Source: Chloroflexus aurantiacus J-10-fl (GTDB lineage: Bacteria; Chloroflexota; Chloroflexia; Chloroflexales; Chloroflexaceae). Taken from it: a stretch of DNA of 64,000 bases. The notes below the pieces were generated by a model. It saw only the letters and a program-made list of their open reading frames with translations, had not been told where the DNA came from and did no database searches. Of the stretch, positions 1 through 7,813 are shown piece after piece. Numbering within the stretch: position 1 is the stretch's first letter; each line of letters starts with the position of its first letter. The stretch is from assembly GCF_000018865.1 (NCBI RefSeq), contig NC_010175.1:4526001-4590000 (forward strand), given 5' to 3'. Both the position numbers and the translations under genes were made by a program.

Positions 1-816
1 GACGCCCTCCGTGAGCTGTTTTACTGCACGATCAAACGCACCCACCACGGCAGGTATGCGTTGGTCGATTATGGACATCTTGCCCTCTTCGATTTGAGTG
101 ATGAGGAATTGGCTACGTTCAGCTTTCTGGTAGCACTTTTTTCCGACAACATAACCCCCAATGCGCATGACGTTCAGCACCTGCTACAACGGATCATTGC
201 GCTCTTACCGTCCGAGCGGCGGGCAGTGTTGGAGCGCACTACGGCACACCTTCAGATCGAGACACCTGCCACAACCACGTCACCCGATGGAGAATTGCTG
301 AAACGATTGCAAACCACGCTTGGCCGGCATTATATCCGCTTCCGCTACCGTTCTACCCATAGCCCGGCACAGATCGAAGAAGATCATCGGGTAGCCCCCT
401 ATCGTTTACTGGTACGCGATGGCCATACATATCTCGAAGCCTTCTGCCTGGCTGCACCGCACAGCGCGATCATTAACCATTACGTTACCTATCGTGTTGA
501 TCGGATCGTGGCAGGATCGCTGTTGGTAGAACCGAAGCGATTGCCACCAATTGCACCGCCACGTAAGACCTGGCAGATCCGCTATCGCCTGGCTGCTCAC
601 GTCGCCCGGCAGCGCGATATAGCCCTTTGGTTCACCAACAGTTCCGTCACATTTCTCCCCGATGGGAGTGCCGAGATCACTGCGCAAACAACCGATCTCT
701 GGCAGGCACGTCAGGTGTTACTTCGCTATCGTGAACATTGCCAGGTGATCGAACCGGCAGAACTGGTGGACATGATTCGCACCAGTCTCCAAAAGATGCA
801 GGAGTACTATCAATGA
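1..816 (+). CDS. WYL-domain transcriptional regulator (5' end outside window)
   Basis: The frame is open from base 1 with no convincing start, so the gene begins to the left; 271 codons are visible. The first ~70 residues are helical (GRYALVDYGHLALFDLSDEEL), as seen between the winged helix and WYL domain of CRISPR-associated WYL regulators. The middle part (APYRLLVRDGHTYLEAF, then TYRVDRIVAG) matches the ligand-sensing WYL fold. WYL proteins are known as ligand-responsive regulators often encoded in CRISPR and defence loci. The stop overlaps the start of the CARF-like membrane gene (ATGA), so the two are translationally coupled. The DNA-binding part is not visible, so a regulatory role is inferred. 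Confidence 0.75.
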   Translation, partial: DALRELFYCTIKRTHHGRYALVDYGHLALFDLSDEELATFSFLVALFSDNITPNAHDVQHLLQRIIALLPSERRAVLERTTAHLQIETPATTTSPDGELLKRLQTTLGRHYIRFRYRSTHSPAQIEEDHRVAPYRLLVRDGHTYLEAFCLAAPHSAIINHYVTYRVDRIVAGSLLVEPKRLPPIAPPRKTWQIRYRLAAHVARQRDIALWFTNSSVTFLPDGSAEITAQTTDLWQARQVLLRYREHCQVIEPAELVDMIRTSLQKMQEYYQ

Positions 817-1538
817 ACAGGCGAAGCTGGTCTGAAATATTCGAGACTATAAACAATCCCGGCGTACCGGTGCTCTTTCTACTTGGGACGATGATTTTTG
901 CCGTGCTCGGCAATGCATTCTACGATTTGCTCGTCACCACGATCCAGGGTCAAACCGGCAGTACCGGCGATGTTGTCTACGTGATCATTACCGTTTTTGC
1001 GTTCTTAGCGTTGCTGGGGATTGTCATCATCCTTTGGGTCTGGTACAACCTGCGTCGCCGCCGCAGAACCCGGTTGAGCGATACGGTCAAGCTGACGCAG
1101 ACCTATCCGGTTTTGGTGCTCTTTGTAAGTGCTAATCCGCGCGGGAGCGAATGGACAGCCATTCAACACCACTTTCGCGATAGCAAACTCCAACAACTAT
1201 GGCTGATTGCCAGTGCCGAAGCCGAGAAAAAAGCACAACAGCTTCGCGAACAGGTGCAGCAGCGGTATAACCAAGCAGTACGCATTTCAATTCTCTCGAT
1301 TGCCAGTGCACACGATATTCCCCAGGCGTACCGGGTTGTCACACAAATCTTCGAGCTGATTGTCGATCAGATCGATCAGGCAATTGTTGACATTACAAGT
1401 GGTACCAAGCAGATGAGTGCCGGTGCAGTGCTGGCCTGTCGTGAATATGGGGTGCCAATGCAATACGTTTTGGGTGATTTAAAGGGTGGCAAAGTTGATG
1501 AAGGGAGTGAAGGTGAATTGATGAAAGTACTGCTGTAA
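813..1538 (+). CDS. Two-TM membrane protein with C-terminal CARF-like domain
   Basis: The protein has 241 residues; start 813 was chosen because its ATGA overlaps the preceding stop and the longer frame upstream is not hydrophobic. Residues ~18-40 and ~54-80 are two strong membrane segments, followed by RRRRR (81-85), which suggests the C-terminal domain is cytosolic. Residues ~97-220 look like a Rossmann-type CARF domain: VLVLFVSANP as the first strand, and DITSGTKQMSAGA (193-205) matching the D-x-T-x-G-T-K-x-M signature. CARF domains bind cyclic oligoadenylate made by Cas10 in type III systems. The layout recalls Cam1-type membrane effectors, although Cam1 is described with a single N-terminal helix. 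No nuclease domain is visible. The CARF call is by motif only. Confidence 0.7.
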   Translation: MNRRSWSEIFETINNPGVPVLFLLGTMIFAVLGNAFYDLLVTTIQGQTGSTGDVVYVIITVFAFLALLGIVIILWVWYNLRRRRRTRLSDTVKLTQTYPVLVLFVSANPRGSEWTAIQHHFRDSKLQQLWLIASAEAEKKAQQLREQVQQRYNQAVRISILSIASAHDIPQAYRVVTQIFELIVDQIDQAIVDITSGTKQMSAGAVLACREYGVPMQYVLGDLKGGKVDEGSEGELMKVLL

Positions 1539-2074
1539 TGGTGGTGGGTGGCGGGTACGGCTATCGGCACCACCGGCCGGTGTCGAAGCTATTTCACCCA
1601 CCTACGCAGCAATCACGCCGCTGAATGGGATGCCTTCCACGTGCCGTACTGCACGTAGTGCGTTGGTTGGAGCGCGGAAACGTTGCTTTCGCATCGCCTG
1701 TGCTCCATACCAGGATCGGGGCACACCGATCAACCGGCAGCTCACGGTCATGATGTGCGATCAAGGTACGACTATCTGGCTTTGCAACAATGACTTCTCG
1801 TTATTGTTGAGACAGGTTCTGACGATCTGAACATCCTGGTGTTTTGGCGCAGAGGACAGCGTGATGACGACATCTGTGCCGGCCAGGGTTGAATCTCGGT
1901 CTGGAGACCCGGGTGACTACGTCATCCGGGTTCTGCTTTTAACATCCTCGCCGTTATTCCGGTACTTCGCGCATTTGTGAAAACCTCTTCTGGCATGCTA
2001 AGGTTACAGCGTCAATGTTCCAGCACATCAAGCCACACGCCGGCGGCCAACAGTTTTCTCAGAAGGAGGGGGGT
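1539..2074. other. Intergenic region between CARF gene and adaptation module
   Basis: About 535 bp with no gene I can support. The only clear structure is the hairpin at 1907-1940. A strong Shine-Dalgarno sequence (AAGGAGG, 2063-2069) closes the region in front of the next genes. Confidence 0.6.
1907..1940 (+). terminator. Putative Rho-independent terminator
   Basis: The arm ACCCGGGTGAC (1907-1917) pairs with GTCATCCGGGT (1921-1931) through one G-U wobble and a 3-nt loop. It is followed by TCTGCTTTT. It lies about 370 bp after the CARF gene and could end that transcript before the RNase H/RT/cas genes. Confidence 0.5.
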
Positions 2075-2263
2075 ATGGTATGGTGTCTCGTTTCGTTCGC
2101 TACCTTGTGCAGTGGATTGGCCGTGTTAGCCTTAACCGTCAAACCAGAACGGATTCGGCTGCCCCGGCTCACACTCCGTCGTCTCCTGCGCGGTTGTCTG
2201 GCTACCACCTTTCTCGCCGCAGCGGCCATTTTCGCGCTCTTGAGCTACCTGCTGATCACGTAA
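2075..2263 (+). CDS. Small two-TM protein overlapping the RNase H gene
   Basis: A 62-residue frame starts at ATG 2075, five bases after GGAGG. Residues 1-20 and ~40-61 are hydrophobic membrane segments separated by a basic loop (KPERIRLPRLTLRRLLR). Codon choice looks normal for this genome (CTC, ACC, GCC). The reading frame stops at 2263, exactly where the RNase H fold begins in another frame. It may be a real small membrane protein, a leader peptide coupled to RNase H, or the remains of a TM-RNase H fusion split by a frameshift. I cannot decide between these, and I do not recognise a family. Confidence 0.4.
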   Translation: MVWCLVSFATLCSGLAVLALTVKPERIRLPRLTLRRLLRGCLATTFLAAAAIFALLSYLLIT

Positions 2264-2712
2264 CCGGGTGGCTCGTTGTCCAGATCGATGGCACGCTGGG
2301 CTTTCCCGCACGTGGTATGGCCGGTTTGGGGATTGTGGTGCGAAATGAGCACGGTGACGTGATACGTTTGTACGATGAATGTGCACCTGCTCATACCAGT
2401 AATGAAGCTGAGTATTGGGCGTTCATCGTCGCGTTACGGCTGGTGCAACGCGACTTTCCAAATCGGCGTGTACGCTGTCTGACCGATAGTCGGCTCGTGG
2501 TCGATCAGCTTAGCGGTGCTGCCGCGGTGCGGCGTGAACCTTTGCGCACTCTTTATTACACTGCCCGCACCCTGGTCGCCCAATTTCCACCACAATCGCT
2601 TGAACTGGTAGCTATTCCCCGTGAGCTTAATCGGTTGGCCGATGCGCTTGCGTGGGATGCGTTAGAAGGACGGCGAGCCATCCTTGATCGGTTGACAGGA
2701 TTGGCTGAATAA
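2080..2712 (+). CDS. RNase H-like ribonuclease of the adaptation module
   Basis: From residue ~65 onward this is an RNase HI-type fold: VQIDGTLG supplies the first Asp (D70), SNEAEYWAFIVAL the Glu, LTDSRLVVDQL the second Asp, and ELNRLADALAWDAL the last Asp. The enzyme is predicted to cleave RNA in RNA-DNA hybrids. The first ~60 residues (ATG 2080) are not conserved-looking and overlap a small membrane ORF in another frame, and no other start lies closer to the domain. The same strong Shine-Dalgarno precedes both ATGs. It is co-directional with the RT, cas1 and cas2 genes, so a role in removing the RNA strand after reverse transcription is inferred. Confidence 0.7.
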   Translation: MVSRFVRYLVQWIGRVSLNRQTRTDSAAPAHTPSSPARLSGYHLSRRSGHFRALELPADHVTGWLVVQIDGTLGFPARGMAGLGIVVRNEHGDVIRLYDECAPAHTSNEAEYWAFIVALRLVQRDFPNRRVRCLTDSRLVVDQLSGAAAVRREPLRTLYYTARTLVAQFPPQSLELVAIPRELNRLADALAWDALEGRRAILDRLTGLAE

Positions 2713-2737
2713 GGCTCTGCTGAGGTGAAGCGCGCCA

Positions 2738-2788
2738 GGATGGTCATCTGCCGGCACGCCGGCGCAGCAGGCGTGCCGGCTACCATCC
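2738..2788. repeat. Long hairpin between RNase H and RT genes
   Basis: The inner arms GCCGGCACGCC and GGCGTGCCGGC are perfectly complementary (11 bp) around a 9-nt loop. Outer arms GGATGGT and ACCATCC extend the stem. There is no T-tract after it. It could be an attenuator, an RNA-processing site or a dispersed palindrome. Confidence 0.6.
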
Positions 2789-2938
2789 AGAGTCGTGTCC
2801 CGGAGTGTACGAGAGGGTGATAGCAACAGGCATGCTGCTACTAGCCACGAAAACGACCGTAGCTCTGCGATCCGGGGCTGGCATGTATCAGACACCGGGC
2901 AGCAGAATACCACAATATGAAAGTGAAGGAGTACAACC

Positions 2939-4243
2939 ATGCTGGTCTTTCCACGCTATTCAGGCCCATCACTGATTGAACAGGTTTGCACGGTTGAAAA
3001 TCTCACCAATGCCTGGCGACGTGTGCGCTCGAACATCAAAGTGTCGCGGCGTACTCGTAGTGCCGGGATTGATCAGATAACGCTGCACGATTTTGCCGCC
3101 GACTGGCCGAATCAAATGGTTCGGCTGGCCGAGGAGCTACGTGATGGGAGCTATCGTCCATTACCGCCACGGCGGGTAGCGATTGCCAAAGCGAGTGGCG
3201 GTGAACGGGCCATTGCGATTCTGACCATCCGTGATCGAATTGCGCAACGGGCCGTCCAACAGGTCTTAACGCCACTCTTTGAACCACTATTTCTCGACTG
3301 TTCGTATGGGTCGCGATTGGCAGTTGGTGTCCCGGAGGCAATTGAACGAGTGGTTCGCTATACCGAACAAGGGTTGATCTGGGTTATTGATGGTGATATT
3401 CGTGCGTATTTTGACTCTATCGATCACGGGATTCTCCTAGGCCTGTTACGACAACGGATTGATGAACCGGCGATCCTGCATCTCATCGCTCAATGGCTGG
3501 CCGTTGGCTCTGTCCATACTGAGACCCCAGACGAGACCCTGCCTGATAGTCCTCTCGTTGCGCTGCTGCGTCGGAGTGGCGAATTGATCCATGAGGCATT
3601 AAACGCCCCATCCGATCCACTACCGACAGCGTATGACTATCCCGATCTCTCCAGGCCGGCGTCGCCTCATTCCGGTATACCAACCGGTCTATTTGCTGCA
3701 CTCAGCCTCGCTCAACCGGCATTCGAGATCGCTCGCCAACTGACCCCTCTACTGAAGCGGATCGGTGCCCAACGCCTGGCAGTAGGCGGCGCATTGGCTG
3801 TGGGGACAGTTCTGTTGAGCGAGCTTGTCCATCGAGCACAGGCCAGCCATGATCGGCGTGGCACCTTGCAGGGTGGACCACTCTCGCCGTTGCTGGCAAA
3901 CATCTACCTCCATCCATTTGACCTGGCGATGACCGCGCACGGAGCCAGGATGGTACGCTTCGTTGACGACTTTGTCGTGATGTGTCCTGATCGCACGACT
4001 GCTGAACACACCCTCGTTCTGGTAGAACGCCAACTGGCCACGTTGCGCTTAACGCTCAACCCCCAGAAGACCCGGATTGTGGCTTACGCTGGTGGAATTG
4101 AATTTCTCGGTCAGGCATTAGCACCGCGACGTCGGCAAGGTTTTCTCCATGGAATCAGCGATTTTCATAGCGCTGAACAGCGGTTACGCGAACACGTTGA
4201 ACGACTACGCAGACCAGACAAACCACCGACATCTGATCGATAA
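2939..4243 (+). CDS. CRISPR-associated reverse transcriptase (group II intron-like) with internal insertion
   Basis: This is a stand-alone RT of 434 residues next to cas1, not fused to it. Recognisable blocks: SAGIDQITLHDF (RT1), an RT2 region ending CSYGSRLAVGVPEAIE, motif A VIDGDIRAYFDSID (D153, D159), LQGGPLSPLLANIYL (RT4, ~310-324), the catalytic FVDD (341-344), LTLNPQKTRIV (RT6), and GGIEFLGQAL (RT7). Between motif A/RT3 and RT4, where group II RTs have a short link, there are ~115 extra residues (~192-306) with hydrophobic stretches. Little thumb and no endonuclease domain follow RT7, so it is not an intron maturase. The start has AAGGAG upstream. RTs linked to cas1 in type III systems are known to allow spacer acquisition from RNA. 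Confidence 0.85.
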   Translation: MLVFPRYSGPSLIEQVCTVENLTNAWRRVRSNIKVSRRTRSAGIDQITLHDFAADWPNQMVRLAEELRDGSYRPLPPRRVAIAKASGGERAIAILTIRDRIAQRAVQQVLTPLFEPLFLDCSYGSRLAVGVPEAIERVVRYTEQGLIWVIDGDIRAYFDSIDHGILLGLLRQRIDEPAILHLIAQWLAVGSVHTETPDETLPDSPLVALLRRSGELIHEALNAPSDPLPTAYDYPDLSRPASPHSGIPTGLFAALSLAQPAFEIARQLTPLLKRIGAQRLAVGGALAVGTVLLSELVHRAQASHDRRGTLQGGPLSPLLANIYLHPFDLAMTAHGARMVRFVDDFVVMCPDRTTAEHTLVLVERQLATLRLTLNPQKTRIVAYAGGIEFLGQALAPRRRQGFLHGISDFHSAEQRLREHVERLRRPDKPPTSDR

Positions 4244-4274
4244 GACGGATATTCTGCCAATCAGGAGGTAGTGG

Positions 4275-5270
4275 ATGGCTACGTTATACATTCAGGAACA
4301 GGGGACGACCGTGCGCAAACGGGACAATCAGATCATCATCATCCGTGACGGTAGTATCCTGCAAGAAATACCGCTGAATAAAGTCGATCAGATCGTCCTC
4401 ATGGGGCGTGGAGTCCAAATCTCAACGGCTCTCCTGGTCGAATTGTTGCTACGGGGCATTCCCGTGATGATCACAAATCAACACGGTAGCCGTCATTATG
4501 CAACGCTAAGTGCGGGTCCGTCGCGTTTTGGCCCATTACGTCTACGCCAGAGTCAACTGATTATCGATCCGGTCTGGTCACTCGAACTGGTTCGTGGGAT
4601 TGTGGCTGCAAAACTGGCCGCGCAACGCCTCATTCTTTCTGGGACAGGTTGGCCGTCTGCTGCTGGGGCCATTGCTCAGATCGATACGGCTCTTCAGCGA
4701 TTGCCCGCTGCCACGACCCTTGATATAGCGCGGGGCTTTGAAGGGGCAGCCGCCGCAGCCTATTTCGGTGCCTGGCGCAATGTCTTTCAGCAAGGATGGG
4801 GATTTCAGGGGCGCGCCTTCCATCCGCCACCCGATCCTATCAATGCCCTGCTCTCATTTGGATATACCCTCTTGTTGCACGATGTCCTGAGCGCAGTTCA
4901 ATTTACCGGCCTCGACCCGTATCTGGGGGTTTTTCATGCCGTTGAAACCGGTCGGCCATCATTAGCGCTTGACGTCATGGAAGAATTTCGACCACTGGTT
5001 GTTGATCGCCTGGTACTCAGCCTGATCACAACCGGCACAATAACGCGGAGTCAATTCGTGCGTACTCAATCTGAGCAGCCAAACGCAATCTACCTGACTC
5101 CCGATGCCCGCAAACTGGTGGTCAGTCGCTATGAAGCCCTCATGAAGGCGCCATTCCGCCTGTCTGACGGCACGCAGACGGCCATGAGGCGGGTTATTCT
5201 CTTACAAACCCAAATGGTGGCCCGCATGATTCGTGGCGAACAGGCTGCCTACGAAGGAGTCATTCGATGA
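4275..5270 (+). CDS. cas1: CRISPR-associated endonuclease Cas1
   Basis: The integrase subunit of the spacer-acquisition complex, 331 residues (normal length). The N-terminal beta domain (MATLYIQEQGTTVRKR...) is followed by a helical catalytic domain with GFEGAAAAAYF (E156), GLDPYLGVFHAVETGRPSLA (H221) and LALDVMEEFRP (D233, E236), the expected metal ligands. The start at 4275 has AGGAGGT seven bases upstream. It lies 31 bp after the RT gene and overlaps cas2 by ATGA, so RT-Cas1-Cas2 are co-translated. Cas1 here is separate from the RT, unlike the RT-Cas1 fusions of many type III systems. Confidence 0.95.
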   Translation: MATLYIQEQGTTVRKRDNQIIIIRDGSILQEIPLNKVDQIVLMGRGVQISTALLVELLLRGIPVMITNQHGSRHYATLSAGPSRFGPLRLRQSQLIIDPVWSLELVRGIVAAKLAAQRLILSGTGWPSAAGAIAQIDTALQRLPAATTLDIARGFEGAAAAAYFGAWRNVFQQGWGFQGRAFHPPPDPINALLSFGYTLLLHDVLSAVQFTGLDPYLGVFHAVETGRPSLALDVMEEFRPLVVDRLVLSLITTGTITRSQFVRTQSEQPNAIYLTPDARKLVVSRYEALMKAPFRLSDGTQTAMRRVILLQTQMVARMIRGEQAAYEGVIR

Positions 5271-5548
5271 AAATGTTCACAGTTATCAGTTATGATATCG
5301 TCGATGATCAGCGTCGCACCAGCGTGATGAAGGTGCTGAAAGGATACGGTGTGCGCGTTCAGTACAGCGTCTTCGAAGCCATTCTCGACGCACGCGAGTT
5401 TCACGACCTGAGCAACCAGCTTCGCAAGATTATTGATCCAGGCCAGGATAGTATACGCTGCTATCGTCTGGACCAGGTAGCTGCTCAACGCACGGTCATC
5501 TACGGTATTGGCCTTACCACAACCGATCCGACACATTACATGGTATAG
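5267..5548 (+). CDS. cas2: CRISPR-associated protein Cas2
   Basis: 93 residues, the standard length. The ferredoxin-like first strand MFTVISYDIVDDQRRT carries the conserved Asp (D10), followed by KVLKGYGVRVQYSVFEAIL, typical of Cas2. The protein is the dimeric structural hub of the Cas1-Cas2 integrase. The start overlaps the cas1 stop. The stop codon directly abuts the stop of the convergent WYL gene (5548/5549), leaving no room for a separate terminator. Confidence 0.95.
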   Translation: MKMFTVISYDIVDDQRRTSVMKVLKGYGVRVQYSVFEAILDAREFHDLSNQLRKIIDPGQDSIRCYRLDQVAAQRTVIYGIGLTTTDPTHYMV

Positions 5549-7651
5549 CTACGAATCTGTCATCCAGATACGGAGCAACCGACCATCAGGAGATGACGGT
5601 GGTTGTGATGGCGATAGCCGTCCACCACCGTTTCCGGTTCGTTGTAATTGCGGCCTTCCTTTCGCCGATGGCTGACGAGCTGATCTGTTACGAGAAAGCC
5701 TGGTTAAATTGAGGATACGATCAATGCGGAAGCAACGCTCGGCCTGTCGCGTTGTGCAGTAGGCATAGAGTAACCACCGTTCACCGTGGCGTTCGATACG
5801 GAGTGGTTGGACCAGCCGCTCGTGAGCGAGTTGCTGTGGTGGCTGGTAGGATAGCAGGAGAGCTTCCCGGCGACGGATAGCGGTATGCACCTGTTGTAAC
5901 GTGTCATTCAATCGGGCTGGATCGGGCGCTGGAACCACTGCTGGCCGATTACCCTCTTCCTGTAATCGATCTGATATACACCAATGTTCGTCGCTGCTCA
6001 CCGCAGCATCAACTACCGGTGTAAGCGCTGCCGCTTGCGTTGGGTGCAATGATACAAAAGGTGGCGAAGATGCATTCACCTGCGTCGGCGGAGGGAGTAC
6101 ATGCGCTTCCGCTGGGAATGACGCAGGCGCGGGGGGCGGCATTTGGCCTTCCGGCTCAGCAATCGTCAGGACACCTGTTCGCTCTAATGTACGGATAAGT
6201 GCCTGCTCGCGTCCTGGTGTTACCAATGCGATACCGGGTGCAATCTGGGTTGCCAGTGAACGATGGACAACCGACCGGCATCCATCGGCAGACAGCACGG
6301 TCGGTGTATCGCACACCAGAACAGTGCGTGTGATCAAACGAGCACACGGTACAACACCGGTTGGCACCCAACCTGGCAGTTGATCATCGAGTCGCCGTTG
6401 CCAGACTCTGGCAAGATCGGACAGATCCTGACCACCGGCTAGTAATCGCCGTATACGAGCCGTATCAATCTGCCAGCGTAGAACAGATTGATCAACACCG
6501 ACGAATGTCAGCCAGGACTGTACTGTCCTCAGATCATCATCAACATCTGTTATAGGGGTTGTTATCAAACGGTTCTGGTCATCATAATGCCACGACATCG
6601 TAGTTGTCGGTGCCCACGTTGTGGGAAGCACGCCTAACCACGTGAGTGGACCGGCAACAGCTGCATACCACACTCGCTGCTGACTACGGTATGTCCAGGG
6701 CATCCGCCTGATCGGTGTCAGACAATGTGTTGTACCATCAACCAGCGGACCAAATGATGCGTGCAACGTAACGAACGAAGAGTCAACAGGAATACCTGAT
6801 GAAGTGACCATCATTCCCCAGTGCAATAATCGACGGCGTAATGCAGGCCAGTCAAGTCCGCGGACAGATATACGTAACCGGGTCAACCAGCGCTCTGTTC
6901 GCGGCTGACATTCCCAGGCTGTGCGGAGAAGTGACAGTTTTTCGGCAACGGTCATGCGGAGAAACTGCTGGAAAGCAGGACTGGGAGCAACCGTGGCACC
7001 GATGCGTTGTAGCAGACGCAGATCAACCAGGAGCGGTAACAGCCACTGCCACAATTCGGGATCACATCCAGGTGCCAGGTCGCGTAACCGCCGCAGTGCC
7101 GGACCGGTAAAAGAACGATCGTGTCGTATGGAGAGCGGACGTTGAGCAGAAGCGATTAAAATGGTATAGGTTGCGATCAGGGCTGGTGCAGTCGCTACTG
7201 CTGACAGATCTGGAACAGGGCCGGCTTGCGCCGGTAATGGTTTTGGTAACCAGCGGCGTAATTCAGGTGCCAGTACCCAACCTGCCGGATGGTGTGGTCG
7301 TGCGGGGCGAGGCAACAACCATCCCAACAAAACCAGGGTTTCACCAACCGTTCGTGGTCGGCGGTCCAAACGCAGTTCGCGTAGTGGACGGATAGGGCCA
7401 AGCATGTGTTCAATCGTCGTGGGGGAAAGCGTACCCCGGCGTAGGCGGAGCATTTGCAGAGCCTGTTGCGTTTCGGCTGTGAGCATAAAATAGCGTGTCC
7501 GTACAGCTTCAGGGCGACAAATTGCTCGTCTCAGTACACTCAGACAACACACAGCCTCAGCCTGACGGGGAAGAGGCACACGATGCGTAGCAGCGATCAA
7601 ACGTTGCAGGACAACAGGCACATCTGCAAGGTAACACGCCCAGCGCAGCAT
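5549..7651 (-). CDS. Large protein with C-terminal WYL domain
   Basis: About 700 residues. I chose the ATG at 7651 (GAAAGG about 8 bases upstream); the longer frame begins inside the first CRISPR repeat and is artefactual. The C-terminal ~100 residues form a WYL domain: HTAIRRREALLLSYQPP, RLVQPLRIERHGERWLLYAYC, ERCFRIDRILNLTRL. The preceding ~80 residues are Pro/Ala-rich linker. The long N-terminal part is not assignable with confidence; TPGREQALIRTLERTGVLTI faintly recalls helicase-associated C-terminal domains. The gene is convergent with cas2 and its 5' end overlaps the promoter of the CRISPR leader, so it is well placed to sense a ligand and control array or cas transcription (inference). 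Confidence 0.7.
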   Translation of the reverse strand: MLRWACYLADVPVVLQRLIAATHRVPLPRQAEAVCCLSVLRRAICRPEAVRTRYFMLTAETQQALQMLRLRRGTLSPTTIEHMLGPIRPLRELRLDRRPRTVGETLVLLGWLLPRPARPHHPAGWVLAPELRRWLPKPLPAQAGPVPDLSAVATAPALIATYTILIASAQRPLSIRHDRSFTGPALRRLRDLAPGCDPELWQWLLPLLVDLRLLQRIGATVAPSPAFQQFLRMTVAEKLSLLRTAWECQPRTERWLTRLRISVRGLDWPALRRRLLHWGMMVTSSGIPVDSSFVTLHASFGPLVDGTTHCLTPIRRMPWTYRSQQRVWYAAVAGPLTWLGVLPTTWAPTTTMSWHYDDQNRLITTPITDVDDDLRTVQSWLTFVGVDQSVLRWQIDTARIRRLLAGGQDLSDLARVWQRRLDDQLPGWVPTGVVPCARLITRTVLVCDTPTVLSADGCRSVVHRSLATQIAPGIALVTPGREQALIRTLERTGVLTIAEPEGQMPPPAPASFPAEAHVLPPPTQVNASSPPFVSLHPTQAAALTPVVDAAVSSDEHWCISDRLQEEGNRPAVVPAPDPARLNDTLQQVHTAIRRREALLLSYQPPQQLAHERLVQPLRIERHGERWLLYAYCTTRQAERCFRIDRILNLTRLSRNRSARQPSAKGRPQLQRTGNGGGRLSPSQPPSSPDGRLLRIWMTDS

Positions 7652-7813
7652 AGTCTTGCCTTTCAACCAATGACCTGATACAATGACAGTACTGATACCA
7701 TCATACACAAAAGTGCCGGCCATTGCCATTGTGTACAATGAAGGTGGGCATCGGTTATCTGGGAAAAAGCGCATACATCTGCTTGAAACCCTGCCCCCCT
7801 GGTGTGAGACGGA
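7652..7813 (+). promoter_or_regulatory. CRISPR leader
   Basis: The 162 bp between the divergent WYL gene and repeat 1. It lies at the end where repeats are identical, opposite the end with decayed repeats, which marks it as the leader. It holds the promoter, an inverted ATTGTGTACAAT element (7727-7738), and CTTGAAACCC near 7784, which resembles the repeat's last bases. Confidence 0.75.
7656..7684 (+). promoter_or_regulatory. CRISPR leader promoter
   Basis: TTGCCT (7656-7661), a 17-bp spacer, and TACAAT (7679-7684) preceded by TG one base upstream (extended -10). It points into the array and would start transcription near 7691, about 120 bp before the first repeat. The -35 overlaps the start codon region of the divergent WYL gene. 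Confidence 0.6.

Noticed and set aside
2939-4243. Group II intron maturase
   Set aside because: No maturase X or endonuclease domain, no intron RNA-like sequence around it, and its position in front of cas1 fits a CRISPR-associated RT.
5899-7145. Several plus-strand frames opposite the large WYL gene
   Set aside because: Low-complexity Ala/Gly/Ser frames antisense to the WYL protein, without ribosome sites.
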